Assembly: GCF_000381025.1 (NCBI RefSeq)
Contig: NZ_KB905816.1
Coordinates: forward strand, 186,001-250,000
Direction of reading: 5' to 3'
Source of the DNA: Streptomyces sulphureus DSM 40104
GTDB taxonomy: Bacteria > Actinomycetota > Actinomycetes > Streptomycetales > Streptomycetaceae
Length of the DNA: 64,000 nt
Positions 33,399 through 42,434 of this stretch are shown piece by piece. Made by a program: the position numbers and the translations under genes. Each line of letters begins with the position of its first letter. Position 1 is the first letter of the stretch. The notes below the pieces were generated by a model that saw only the letters and a list, made by a program, of their open reading frames with translations, was not told the DNA's origin and ran no database searches.

Positions 33399-33641
33399 GT
33401 GCCGCCCGGGCGGCTCTTTCCGGTCGTGGTTAGCCTCGGTGACAGCAGTCTGCGGATCGCCGTCTCGGATGCGCGGGGCGAAGCCGTGCCGCGCCACCGA
33501 TCCCCGTCCGCCGACGAACAGTTCGGGCGCGGCCTCTTCCTCGTGGACACGCTCGGCGAACGGTGGCAGCCCGATCCGCCGATCGCCGCCAAGACCGTCC
33601 GGCACGAACGGGGCCTGGACGGTGGAGAGTCGGCCCGCTGA
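33399..33641 (+). pseudogene. Truncated HATPase (anti-sigma-like) remnant
   Basis: The 80-residue frame reads VVVSLGDSSLRIAVSDARGE, then FGRGLFLVDTLGERWQP, which is the C-terminal half of the SpoIIAB-like HATPase_c_2 proteins common in Streptomyces. The expected N-terminal N-box helix (ELvtNAvrH) is missing upstream. No ribosome site is seen. It is probably the remnant of a deleted or decayed gene. The rest of the 33294-33739 gap shows no other feature. Confidence 0.6.
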
Positions 33642-33739
33642 ATGCCGCAACCGGACGGCTTCGGCCGCCGGGCGCCAACTCCGCGGCGTGCCGGGGAAAA
33701 AGACGTGCGCCTCACCCCGGGGCCGCCCATCATGCACGC

Positions 33740-34294
33740 ATGACCAGCCCCAGCAGACGTGCCGACATGTTCCTCTCGCTCACCGAGGACCCGCGCGAGG
33801 GTGGCCCGCTCCTCGGGGACGAGCGAGCCACCCTCTGCGAGTACCTGCGGTACCAGCGGCTCACTTTGGAGATCAAGTGCTCGGGTCTCGACGCCGAGCA
33901 GCTCGCGCGCCGCTCCGTCGAACCGTCCACTCTGTCGCTGCTCGGTCTCGTGCGGCACATGGCCAAGGTCGAGCACTCCTGGTTCCGGCGCGTGATGTCG
34001 GACCGGCTCGACCTTCCCAAGCTCTACGTCACCGCCGAGACCCCGGACGCCGACTTCGACGACGCGCTCCCCGATCCCGCGCTGGTGGCCGAGGCGTGGG
34101 CGGCCTGGCGGACCGAGTGCGCCTTCGCCGAGCAACTCGTCGCCGCAGCACCCGATCTCGGGCTCCGCGGCAATGTCGACGGCGAGGAGATCAGCCTCCG
34201 CGAGGTCCTCGTCCACATGATCGAGGAGTACGCCCGGCACAACGGCCACGCCGATCTGCTCCGAGAGCGCATCGACGGCCGCGTAGGACAGTAG
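33740..34294 (+). CDS. DinB-like (DUF664) family protein
   Basis: 184 residues. A four-helix-bundle DinB pattern is seen with likely metal-binding histidines in LLGLVRHMAKVEHSWFRR and VLVHMIEEYARHNGHADLLR. In actinobacteria this superfamily includes mycothiol-dependent S-transferases, so a detoxification role is plausible but unproven. The ATG at 33740 has no strong ribosome site. Confidence 0.85.
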   Translation: MTSPSRRADMFLSLTEDPREGGPLLGDERATLCEYLRYQRLTLEIKCSGLDAEQLARRSVEPSTLSLLGLVRHMAKVEHSWFRRVMSDRLDLPKLYVTAETPDADFDDALPDPALVAEAWAAWRTECAFAEQLVAAAPDLGLRGNVDGEEISLREVLVHMIEEYARHNGHADLLRERIDGRVGQ

Positions 34295-34375
34295 CGCACC
34301 CGGGCCGCGGCCGAGTGCGGGAGTTGAGGGGCCGGTGGTGCCGCCGGCCCGGCGGCGGCACCCGTGCGACCCGCC

Positions 34376-36184
34376 TCAGAAGACGGGCTCCCCGTCCCGG
34401 GTGAGCCGCCACGTCTCGGTGTAGAAGTCGGCGGGGTCGATCGCTCCGTGCTCCTCGACCCACTCGACGATGGTGTTGCGGATCTCCTCCGAGTTGGCCC
34501 ACACCTCCTCGGCCTCGGCGATGTGCGGGAAGTTGCCGCCGCCGCTGGAGCGGTAGTTGTTGACGGCGAGGACGAACTGCGCGTCGTCCGCGACGGGTTG
34601 GTCGTCGTGGGTGAGGTCCGTGATGCGCGAACCCGCCGGTTGGGCGATGTCGATCGTGTAGGTGACGCCGCTGAGGGCGTCGTAGTTGTAGTCGGGACGG
34701 CCTTCGGCGTTGGTGAGCCCGTCCGGGTCGATGTCGTCGCCCGGCGCCGTCTGCACGTAGTACTCGGCCGAGTACTCCAGGTAATCGCGGAGTTGGGCGC
34801 CGGTGAGGAGCTTGGCTCCCAGAGTGTTGTCGAACGGGTAGAGGCCCGACATCTCGCGGATCGTCACCTCGCCCTGCGGGATGACGGCGGACCTTGCGAA
34901 CGGCGACGCCTGCGAGAGGAGCGGCAGTTCGGCGTGGTCGGTACCCGCGAGCGCCGCGCTGACGGTGTCGGTCTGGACACGGTTGATGAAGTCGAGGATC
35001 GGGGTGTCCTTGTACGGCGCCTCGTCGGCGCGCAGTTCCTCGGTGCTGGTGCCGATGACCGTGTTGACGTACTCCACGACCTTCTCGTGCTGCCCGGAGA
35101 GGAGGTCGGCGACCCGTGAATCCTCCTCCGCCGTGCGGGAGTCGAGGATGCGCGAGCCCACCGTGACCACCTCCCACCTGCCGCGCGAGAACTCCAACTC
35201 GAAGTCGAAGAGGGTGAGCCGCTGGCCCCAGCACAGCGGCTCGGAGAGGACGACGCCCTCTCCCGTCCGCTTGTTCTCCACGACCTGCTCCTCGATCTCG
35301 GTGTGCGCATGGCCGACGAGGACGGCGTCGATCCCCGGCACCTGCTCGGCGACGAGGGCTGCCGCGTTCTCCGTATGCGGGAGGAGGTCGCCGTAGGAGG
35401 ACGTACCGTCGGCGCCGGAGTGGGCGGAGACGAGGACGACGTCCGCGCCCATCGACCGGAGCCGCGGCACCCAGCGTGCCGCTTGCTCCTCGAGCCCGGG
35501 AAAGTCCAACTCGCCTTGGACGTGCGGCTTGTCCCAGATGGCGATGCCGGGATTGGTGAGGCCCAGGACGGCGAGCTTGACCGGCGGGCCCTGCGGCGGA
35601 CGCAGCTTCGTCATGTAGTAGGGCGGGAACGCCGGGCGGGTGGTGGTCGCGTCGACGGCGTTGGCGCCGAGGAGCGGGAAGTCGCACTGCTTCTCGAAGG
35701 CGCGCAGCAGCGGGATGCCGTAGTTGAACTCGTGGTTGCCGAGGGCTGCCGCGTCGTAGCCGACGGCGTTCATCGCGGCGGCCATCGGGTGGACGGGGCC
35801 GCCAGGGGCGTCGATGGGGTCGATGCGGGCGAAGTAGTAGGCGAGCGGGGTGCCTTGGATGGTGTCGCCCGCGTCGATGAGGAGGGTGTTGGCCCTGCCC
35901 TTCTCCTCGCGGACCTGCTCGACGAGGGTGGCGATCTTCGCGAGGCCGACGTCGTTGTGGTCGGCGTCGTCGTACTCGTCGTCGGTGACGTAGTCCCAGT
36001 TGAAGACGTGCCCGTGCAGGTCCGTCGTGCCCATCACGGTGAAGGCGTACCGCTTGCGTCCCGGACGTCCGCCGGTTCCTCCCGCGGGCTGCGCCGCCGC
36101 CGGGACGGCGGCCGACCCGGCGAGTGCGAGGCCCGCGCCTGCCGCTGCCGATCGGTTGAGGAAGGATCTGCGGTCGAGCGTCAT
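34376..36184 (-). CDS. Tat-exported 5'-nucleotidase / metallophosphatase
   Basis: 602 residues. ATG at 36184 is preferred with GAGGGG 9 bp upstream; an ATG three codons earlier is possible. A twin-arginine signal (DRRSFLNRSAAAGAGLALAG) covers ~1-40. The metallophosphatase domain has TTDLHGHVFNWD, DAGDTIQGTP, GNHEFN and GHAHTE. The C-terminal 5'-nucleotidase domain (YPFDNTLGAKLLTGAQLRDY, LAVNNYRSSGGGNFP) binds the base. UshA/CpdB-like enzymes hydrolyse extracellular nucleotides. It is a monocistron; the next gene on the strand starts 219 bp on. Confidence 0.92.
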   Translation of the reverse strand: MTLDRRSFLNRSAAAGAGLALAGSAAVPAAAQPAGGTGGRPGRKRYAFTVMGTTDLHGHVFNWDYVTDDEYDDADHNDVGLAKIATLVEQVREEKGRANTLLIDAGDTIQGTPLAYYFARIDPIDAPGGPVHPMAAAMNAVGYDAAALGNHEFNYGIPLLRAFEKQCDFPLLGANAVDATTTRPAFPPYYMTKLRPPQGPPVKLAVLGLTNPGIAIWDKPHVQGELDFPGLEEQAARWVPRLRSMGADVVLVSAHSGADGTSSYGDLLPHTENAAALVAEQVPGIDAVLVGHAHTEIEEQVVENKRTGEGVVLSEPLCWGQRLTLFDFELEFSRGRWEVVTVGSRILDSRTAEEDSRVADLLSGQHEKVVEYVNTVIGTSTEELRADEAPYKDTPILDFINRVQTDTVSAALAGTDHAELPLLSQASPFARSAVIPQGEVTIREMSGLYPFDNTLGAKLLTGAQLRDYLEYSAEYYVQTAPGDDIDPDGLTNAEGRPDYNYDALSGVTYTIDIAQPAGSRITDLTHDDQPVADDAQFVLAVNNYRSSGGGNFPHIAEAEEVWANSEEIRNTIVEWVEEHGAIDPADFYTETWRLTRDGEPVF

Positions 36185-36403
36185 GTACGTCATCCCCTCG
36201 GTGGGTGTGCGGAGGCGGTGTCCGCGGTGCGTCCGATGCTCGGCTGCTCCGCTGCATACGCGCGTAGATTGTCGGCTCAACCTCCCCTGGTGCACCACCC
36301 GTTCAAGGTTGCGATCAGGTGACCGCGGGCGAACCGACGGCGGTCCAGGGACAGTTCGGTGACGCGGCGAGCGGCCACGCCCGTTCGTCGGCAGTCGGCG
36401 AAC

Positions 36404-38536
36404 TCACGGGCGGGCGAGGGCGGTTGCGCGCCTGCGGGCCCAGTACGCGAAGGCGCAGGCGAGGAGCGCGGCGAAAGCGAGCCTGACGACCGCGGGCAGG
36501 CCGGACGGCCCCGCATGTCCGGCGAGGACGAGGCCCGTCGCGCAGGCGAGCGGGGGCAGAGCCTGCCAGATGGCTGCCAGGAAGGGACCCCAGTCGGCGA
36601 GGGCGGCCCCGGCGAACAGGAGGCGGACGGGGACGGGCCCGCGGTACGCGCCGGCGAGGGCCGCGGCGGTCAGTGCCGGGACCGCGCCGGCGACGGCGAG
36701 GAGCGTGCCCGCGTCGCCGTTGAGCGTCGCGGGCAGGGCGCAGAGGAGGCCCAGGACGAGGAGCGCGGCGGCCGGGACCGCGCCGTGATGGAGCGCTGTG
36801 CGCGCGAACGGGCGCTTGGACCAGGCGTATCGGCGCACGTCCTCCGCATCGAGGCGGGCGGGTTCCAGCAGCGAGCCGGCGGCTGCGTAGCCGAGGAGAG
36901 CGGCGGCGAACGAGGCGGCGGGCGCGCCGGAGAGCAGCACGGCGGCGGCGAGGACGGTGAGGATCACTGCCATGGCGACCCGGCGTGGAGCCGCGACGAG
37001 GGCCACGACGTCGCGCCAGAGCACGAGGAGGGCGCGACGGCGCGGGCGGAGGCGGGCGGCGCGGGCGCGGACGCGCGAGGAGGCGCGCGGAGGGGCGGGA
37101 AGGGTGGAGCGCAGGGCGCGCGCGTCGGCAGCGAGGAACGCGGCGGCGAGCCCCGCGCCCGTCCGGGCCGCCGAACGGAGCCTGGCTGCGGGGATGTTGC
37201 CGACCGCCCTCACGGCGTACGCGACACCGAGGGCGGTCAGAGCGGCGAGGAGTACCGCGGCGGCTGGCCACCCGGGGGCGCCCGCGCCCGCGGCGGCGAG
37301 CAGTGGCTGCCCCGCCCAGCCCCACGGGCCCGACCAGCTCTCCACCTGCTCCAGGAGCGGAAGCCGGCGGCCGGCGTACGCGGCAGTGAACTGGAGGCAG
37401 ACAAGGGCGCAGGGGAGCACGAGGAGCGGCCCGAGACGGTGCAGTTGCTCCGGCGCACGCGGTGAGCGCTGCACGGCGACAGACACGGCTGCGGCGAGAA
37501 GCCCCGCGCAGGCACCGGTGGCCGACCCCGCGGCGGTCAGCACGTGCGGACTGCCGAGCCCGGCCGAGGCGACGAGGAGTGCGACGGCGAGACCGGTGAG
37601 CGCACCGGCGAGCGCCCATCCAGCGGCGGCGAGCCCGAGCCAGCGCAGGAGGACGGGGCGCCGGCGAATGGGCAGGGCGAGCAGCCAGTCGGTGTCGGGG
37701 CGCGGGAGGGCCACCGGCCCCCGCCATACGCCGTCCGCGAGCGCGAGGAGGAACGCGACGAGCCCGATCGCGGTGAGCCCGGAGGGCAGCAAATCGCGGA
37801 TGAGCGGGGCGTGTTGGGCGAGCGCATTGTGCTGGAGCTGGAGTGCGAGGCCGGCGGCGTACATCCCGTACCAGCCGCCGAGGAGGAGGACGACCACGTA
37901 CGCCACGTACGCGGAGGTGCGTGCGCGGCGTCGGCCGCGGAGGGCGCGGAGCCATGCGAGGACCGGGGCGGTCTCGTCGTATGCGACCGGGTCGGCCGCC
38001 CGGTCGTCGGCGTCCCCGGCATCCGGTGCACCGGCGTGCGCGACAGTGGCTTCCTCGACGTCCTGGCAGGGTGCGGGTGAGGCAGGCGGGGCGCTTTCCT
38101 GCGCGTCGGACTCGGCAGGGCAGCCGTGCGCGCTCGTTGCGCCGGGTGTACGCGCGGGTTCTTCGGCGCATGCGCCGTCCCGACCGCCGGCTTCGGGCGT
38201 ACACGAGGCCGCCGGTACTCCCCCGTCGGCCTCGACATCGGTGGGGTGAGCGCGCGTCGACCGGTTCCGCGCCTCCGTGGCGCGCGGAGTACCGACCGGT
38301 TCGTCAGCGCGCGGGATGCCCGCGCTCTCCCCGGGCGCGCGGGGAGCAACCCGCGCGCGGGCCGCTTCACCCACGACGAGACTGCCGGGGGCATCCATGG
38401 GTATGTGGGCCGGTTCGCCGTCCTCCGACCGAGTCCCCTCGCTGCCGTGCCCGTTGGTGGGGGTTCCCTCCTCGCGGGTCTCCCCCGCGTCGCCGGGGAT
38501 CGGGCCGGTGTCGGACCGGTCACTCGGTGACGTCAC
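36404..38536 (-). CDS. DUF6297-like ABC transporter membrane protein with long acidic N-terminus
   Basis: 710 residues from GTG at 38536, with GAGGGAAG upstream. Residues 1-~195 are a charged, Pro/Glu/Thr/Ala-rich extension predicted disordered. The remaining ~510 residues hold about a dozen membrane helices (for example AYVAYVVVLLLGGWYGMYAA, AVILTVLAAAVLLSG, VRLAFAALLACAFAYW). It follows the ABC ATPase gene on the same strand, the usual DUF6297 context. Substrate unknown. The long N-terminal tail is unusual relative to the ~500-residue membrane part. Confidence 0.72.
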   Translation of the reverse strand: MTSPSDRSDTGPIPGDAGETREEGTPTNGHGSEGTRSEDGEPAHIPMDAPGSLVVGEAARARVAPRAPGESAGIPRADEPVGTPRATEARNRSTRAHPTDVEADGGVPAASCTPEAGGRDGACAEEPARTPGATSAHGCPAESDAQESAPPASPAPCQDVEEATVAHAGAPDAGDADDRAADPVAYDETAPVLAWLRALRGRRRARTSAYVAYVVVLLLGGWYGMYAAGLALQLQHNALAQHAPLIRDLLPSGLTAIGLVAFLLALADGVWRGPVALPRPDTDWLLALPIRRRPVLLRWLGLAAAGWALAGALTGLAVALLVASAGLGSPHVLTAAGSATGACAGLLAAAVSVAVQRSPRAPEQLHRLGPLLVLPCALVCLQFTAAYAGRRLPLLEQVESWSGPWGWAGQPLLAAAGAGAPGWPAAAVLLAALTALGVAYAVRAVGNIPAARLRSAARTGAGLAAAFLAADARALRSTLPAPPRASSRVRARAARLRPRRRALLVLWRDVVALVAAPRRVAMAVILTVLAAAVLLSGAPAASFAAALLGYAAAGSLLEPARLDAEDVRRYAWSKRPFARTALHHGAVPAAALLVLGLLCALPATLNGDAGTLLAVAGAVPALTAAALAGAYRGPVPVRLLFAGAALADWGPFLAAIWQALPPLACATGLVLAGHAGPSGLPAVVRLAFAALLACAFAYWARRRATALARP

Positions 38537-38924
38537 GGTGTCTTCCCTCGTTTGCTGCAACTGCGCGTCGTGCAACGGTCCTTGCGATGCTGCTGCCCCC
38601 GAACCGGTCGTCCCGGCAGTCGGTTGACTCGCAGGGCGGGGCGCACCCGGAGTCCGCTTCGCAGCCGCGCGGTCGTTGCGGCGAGCGGCGTAGACGAACT
38701 GCCGGCGCATGGGGCTTCCGCTCGGACCCGATGCCCGACAGCCCGGTGTCGGCCAGGGAGTTGGCCTGCGCGGCAGGTGGTCGAACTCCGTCGCCGCCGT
38801 CCCTCGGCGGCGCGAGTGCCGGGGCATCGTTCCTCGCCGACGAACCCGCCGTGCGAGAAGGGGGCGCGGTGCGGCCCGGAGGCGGGGGCGCAACGGCGCG
38901 CCGGGTGGTGGTTGCTGGGCTGCG
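38537..38924. other. 388-bp gap between ABC ATPase and permease genes
   Basis: No reading frame here resembles a gene. The minus frame is open into the permease but is Arg/Pro-rich and lacks a ribosome site. The unusual distance for a two-gene ABC operon suggests an internal promoter or a lost gene; nothing specific is seen. Confidence 0.35.
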
Positions 38925-39614
38925 TCACGCTCCGAGGACCTCGTCGGGGGAACCGTGGGCCACGGGGGAGCCTTCGGCGAGGAGGAGCACCCGGTCGGCG
39001 GTCTCGGCGAGTTGGCGGTGGTGGGTGGCGAAGAGGACCGCGGTGCCCGCGCGGCGTTCCGCGGTGAGCCGCTCGGCGAGGCGGGTTCGGGCGGCGGGGT
39101 CGAGGCGCTGCTCCGGCTCGTCGAGGAGGAGCAGGTCGCGAGGGCGCAGGAGGGCGGCAGCGAGGAGCATCGCCTGACGCTGGCCGGAGGAGAGCGCATC
39201 GGGGAGCGCGTGGGCGTGGTCGGTGAGGCGTTGCTCGGCGAGGACGTCGGCGATGAGGCGCTCCTCGTCCGGCACGTCGTGGGCCTGTGCGACGAGGAGG
39301 AGGTGCTGGCGGACGGTGAGGTCCGGGTAGCAACTGACGGGCTCGCCGACGACGGCGACGCGGGCGCGGACACTGGCGTCGTCCTCGGTGAAGGGCAGCC
39401 CGTCGAAGACGGCCGTACCGGTGCTGGGGCGGTCGCGGCCGGCGGCGATCCGCATGAGCGTCGACTTTCCCGAACCGTTGTCGCCCATGAGCGCCACCGA
39501 CTCGCCGGGAGCGACACGGAGGTCGACGCGGCGCAGTGCCTTGTGGCCACCGTAGTCGCGGCTCACGCCGCTGAGCTCCAGCAGCGGGAGGATGTCGGCC
39601 GGTTGGTAAGCCAT
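38925..39614 (-). CDS. ABC transporter ATP-binding protein
   Basis: 229 residues, ATG preceded by GAGGGGG. Motifs are Walker A GDNGSGKST, a degenerate signature LSSGQRQA, Walker B LLLLDEP and switch FATHH. The Q-loop Gln is replaced: the region reads VVGEPVSCYPDLTV. The size fits an exporter-type nucleotide-binding subunit partnering the DUF6297 membrane protein downstream. The cargo is unknown. Confidence 0.9.
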   Translation of the reverse strand: MAYQPADILPLLELSGVSRDYGGHKALRRVDLRVAPGESVALMGDNGSGKSTLMRIAAGRDRPSTGTAVFDGLPFTEDDASVRARVAVVGEPVSCYPDLTVRQHLLLVAQAHDVPDEERLIADVLAEQRLTDHAHALPDALSSGQRQAMLLAAALLRPRDLLLLDEPEQRLDPAARTRLAERLTAERRAGTAVLFATHHRQLAETADRVLLLAEGSPVAHGSPDEVLGA

Positions 39615-40101
39615 CCCGCCCCCTCGTTGGTTGTCGTGTCGCGGGGAGACGAACGCCGCGATGACGGTTTCCCCGGGACAGCAAGTGTGCCCGAAGACGG
39701 CGCGCCGACGGCACACGGACCCCTGGGACGGCGGGCGGCGCGGAGTGTGCCGCCCGGCGCGGGAGACTCGCGCGCCGGTCGCCGCCGGACGATGCGCACC
39801 GCCGTCGACCGGCGGTTGCCAGAGGTACGTACGGCCTGCGGGCAGGGCACGGGGGGGGGGCGGGCGCGCATCGGTGCGGGGTGACACCGCCAGCTACGCG
39901 AGCGGCCGGCAGCGCGGCCACGGGCCGGGACGGCGCGTGCTCCGGCGCACCGAGCTGCCGCACGACCTCGCAGAGGTGCGCCGGCGGAACCCCGCCGGCG
40001 CACCGGATGGATACGAACGGAGACGGTCAACACGCGTAGAAAAAGCGACGGTTGTTTCCCTCACAAACCCAAGGACTACGCGCGTCAACCGACCAAGCGG
40101 C
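39615..40101. other. 487-bp gap: upstream region of the ABC operon
   Basis: No gene is supported. It contains a nine-G run at about 39850-39858 and the large inverted repeat at 40025-40090 next to the cell-wall-type gene's stop codon. Confidence 0.4.
40025..40090 (-). terminator. 15-bp imperfect inverted repeat after the cell-wall-type gene
   Basis: Arms 40025-40039 and 40076-40090 match over 12 of 15 positions, with a 36-nt centre that holds a smaller TTGT/ACAA stem. It starts 12 nt after the stop of the minus-strand gene at 40102. The position suggests a terminator; a structured RNA element is also possible. Confidence 0.45.
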
Positions 40102-40776
40102 TTACGGGATGGGGTCGACCCCCGGCCCTTCCTGAGCGAGCAGATCCCGCGCGAACTGCTCCCACTGCGCGTACCTGTCCGGGTACGCCGAGCGCTGCAC
40201 GGCCTGGGCCGCGTCGCCCGGAGGCATCGTCTCCCAGCCGTCGATCTGGAGCAGTCCGGGGTTGGTGCCGAACGGCGCGACGCCGTAGAAGGACTTGCTG
40301 GAGGTCGGGACGTCGGTGATCTGCTCCGGCGTCCCCCATCCCATGCTCGGGCGCTGCTGGAAGATGCCGAGGGAGTCGTGGTCGACGGGCTCCAGGTAGT
40401 TGATGAAGTTGCTCTCCTGCATCGCCGTCATGAGCGCGATGACCTGGCCCTGTTCGGGGATGTCGGCGCCCTTGCCGACGCCGATCACGGTCCGCGCGTT
40501 GGCCATCTGCTCCTCGTCGAGGTCGGCCGCGGTGCGGAAGGTCGCCCGGCGCTCGGCGTCGGAGGCGCGGGCGAGGTGCTCGGCGGTGCGGCCGTCGAGA
40601 TGTCCGGTGGGGGCGAGCCCGCGCTCGGACTGGAAGTGCGCGATTCCGTGGGGGGATTCGCTCGCTTCGCTGCTCGAGGAAGCCGGGGCCGCCTGGGCGA
40701 CCGCGGGTACGGCGAGGAGCGAACCGGCCATCGCGACGGCTGCCGCTGCTGTGATCAATCTTTGTGTGGGGGGCAT
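40102..40776 (-). CDS. Secreted peptidoglycan-binding/lysozyme-like protein
   Basis: 224 residues. A signal peptide spans 1-~30 (LITAAAAVAMAGSLLAVPAV, then AQA). Residues ~45-65 (HFQSERGLAPTGHLDGRTAE) look like part of a peptidoglycan-binding repeat. The C-terminal part (VIALMTAMQESNFINYL, DSLGIFQQRPSMGWGTPEQI, AAQAVQRSAYPDRYAQWE) is the conserved actinobacterial secreted module with a possible transglycosylase-like Glu in MQESN. The enzymatic activity is inferred. Confidence 0.7.
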   Translation of the reverse strand: MPPTQRLITAAAAVAMAGSLLAVPAVAQAAPASSSSEASESPHGIAHFQSERGLAPTGHLDGRTAEHLARASDAERRATFRTAADLDEEQMANARTVIGVGKGADIPEQGQVIALMTAMQESNFINYLEPVDHDSLGIFQQRPSMGWGTPEQITDVPTSSKSFYGVAPFGTNPGLLQIDGWETMPPGDAAQAVQRSAYPDRYAQWEQFARDLLAQEGPGVDPIP

Positions 40777-41045
40777 GACCTCAGGGTGCGCAGCAGTGTG
40801 ATAAGGCGTCAATAGCCCCGGCAGCCACACGAGTTACGGAACTCTTTCGGTCCGCGGCCGCCTGCCGCGCCGGCCGCCTCGGCACGGCCGTCCCCTCAGG
40901 GCGAATGTGCGGCCCATGTCTTCCCGTCATCCGCGGATCATGCCAACCTTCGGTCACGCTCGGGCGCCCCGCGCGGCCCGGGTGTGCTCCGCCACTGCAC
41001 CGCACGGTCACGCCCGGCTCCGGCCGGCGGCAGAGGGGGTCCCGC

Positions 41046-42434
41046 ATGGCAGGCGTTCCCAGACGGACCGCACTCGCGGTGCTCGGTGCGGGCGCCGTCG
41101 GCCTCACCGGGTGCGGCACGCCGCTCGACCCGCGGAGGGATGCGGGCGGGATCGCGTTGACCGTCGCGGTCAACGCGATATCCGGAGGCAAGAACTCCGA
41201 GGAAGCGGAGTGGATCGAGGAGTGGGTGATCCCCCGCTTCGTCCGCGCACAGCGTGCCCGAGGGGTGGATGTGCGCGTCGACTTCGCGCCGAGCGGCGTC
41301 GACGACGAGCAGTACAAGACGAAGCTCGCGCTCGACCTCAAGGCCCGCGCAGCACCGGACGTCATGGCCCTCGACGGCATCTGGCTCGGGGAGTTCGCCG
41401 AGGCGGAGTACATACGCCCGCTCCGCGACGTCGTGGGCGGGGACTTCACCGAGTGGCCCGGCTGGCGGCAGATCGACCGGCGGGTGCAGGCGCTCGCCCG
41501 CTTCGAGGGCCGCCTGTACGGGATACCGGCGGGCACCGACGCACGGTTGCTCTTCTACCACAAGCCGCTCTTCCGCAGGGCCGGCCTCCCGGAGGAGTGG
41601 AAGCCACGCAGTTGGGAGGAGATCCTCGATGCGGCCCGCCGCCTCAAGCGCCTCCCGGGCGTCGTCCCGCTCCAGATCAACGCCGGCACCCCGATGGGCG
41701 AGGCGACGACGATGCAGGGCGTGCTCCCCCTGCTCACCGGCGCGGGCGGCGCCGTCGCGAAGGGCGACCGCTGGTACGGGGACACCCCGGCGCTCCGCGC
41801 GGTCCTCGACTTCTACCGGCGCGTCTACCGCGGCGGCCTCGGCGACCCGAAGTTGCAGCAGGAGGCGAAGGGACGCGACAAGTCCTTCGCCGCCTTCGCC
41901 GACGGCAGGCTCGGCATCCTGGCGGAGGGCGACTACTTCTGGCGCGACGTGGTGGCACCGAAGACCGGCACCAGCGCCATGCCCCACCGCGACCGCGAGG
42001 TCGGCTACACCCTCTTCCCCGCACGTACCCCTGGCGAGGCGCTCGGCGGCCGCGACCACGTCAGTCTCTCCGGCGGCGGCGTGCACGTCCTCAACCCGCA
42101 CACGCGCCACCCGCAGCAGGCGTTCGAGCTGCTGACCGCGCTCCACTCGGCAGCCGCGCTGCGCGCCCAGCTCGACGGCACCGCCAAGATCACCGAGCGG
42201 GACGACGTCAACGCCGCCGTGCTCGACCGGGATCCGATGCTCCGGTTCGCCGCCGACGACGCGATGGCCGTCACCGTCTTCCGCCCGCCGCTCGCCGCGT
42301 ACACGGAGGTTTCGTCGGCACTTCAGGAAGCGACGGCGCAGGTGGTGTCGGGCACGGCGCCGAAGCGGGCGGCGGCGGCCTACGGCAGGAGGCTCCAGGA
42401 GGTGCTCGGTGGCAGCGACCGGATCATCGACTGA
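41046..42434 (+). CDS. Carbohydrate ABC transporter substrate-binding lipoprotein
   Basis: 462 residues, GAGGGGG before ATG. The N-terminus has RR, a hydrophobic core and lipobox LTGC with Cys23, so it is a lipoprotein, possibly Tat-exported. The family-1 extracellular sugar-binding pattern follows: YKTKLALDLKARAAPDVMAL, EGRLYGIPAGTDARLLFYHK, FAAFADGRLGILAEGDYFW, and a VSLSGGGVHVLNP block. It is the first gene of a coupled importer operon to 46554. The sugar is not identifiable. Confidence 0.9.
   Translation: MAGVPRRTALAVLGAGAVGLTGCGTPLDPRRDAGGIALTVAVNAISGGKNSEEAEWIEEWVIPRFVRAQRARGVDVRVDFAPSGVDDEQYKTKLALDLKARAAPDVMALDGIWLGEFAEAEYIRPLRDVVGGDFTEWPGWRQIDRRVQALARFEGRLYGIPAGTDARLLFYHKPLFRRAGLPEEWKPRSWEEILDAARRLKRLPGVVPLQINAGTPMGEATTMQGVLPLLTGAGGAVAKGDRWYGDTPALRAVLDFYRRVYRGGLGDPKLQQEAKGRDKSFAAFADGRLGILAEGDYFWRDVVAPKTGTSAMPHRDREVGYTLFPARTPGEALGGRDHVSLSGGGVHVLNPHTRHPQQAFELLTALHSAAALRAQLDGTAKITERDDVNAAVLDRDPMLRFAADDAMAVTVFRPPLAAYTEVSSALQEATAQVVSGTAPKRAAAAYGRRLQEVLGGSDRIID

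Noticed and set aside
39845..39862. Nine-G run
   Set aside because: A homopolymer in non-coding DNA. It may be a slippage or read-error site but supports no feature.
40025..40090. c-di-AMP (ydaO) riboswitch
   Set aside because: It lies downstream, not upstream, of the cell-wall-type gene, and the conserved riboswitch core is not seen.
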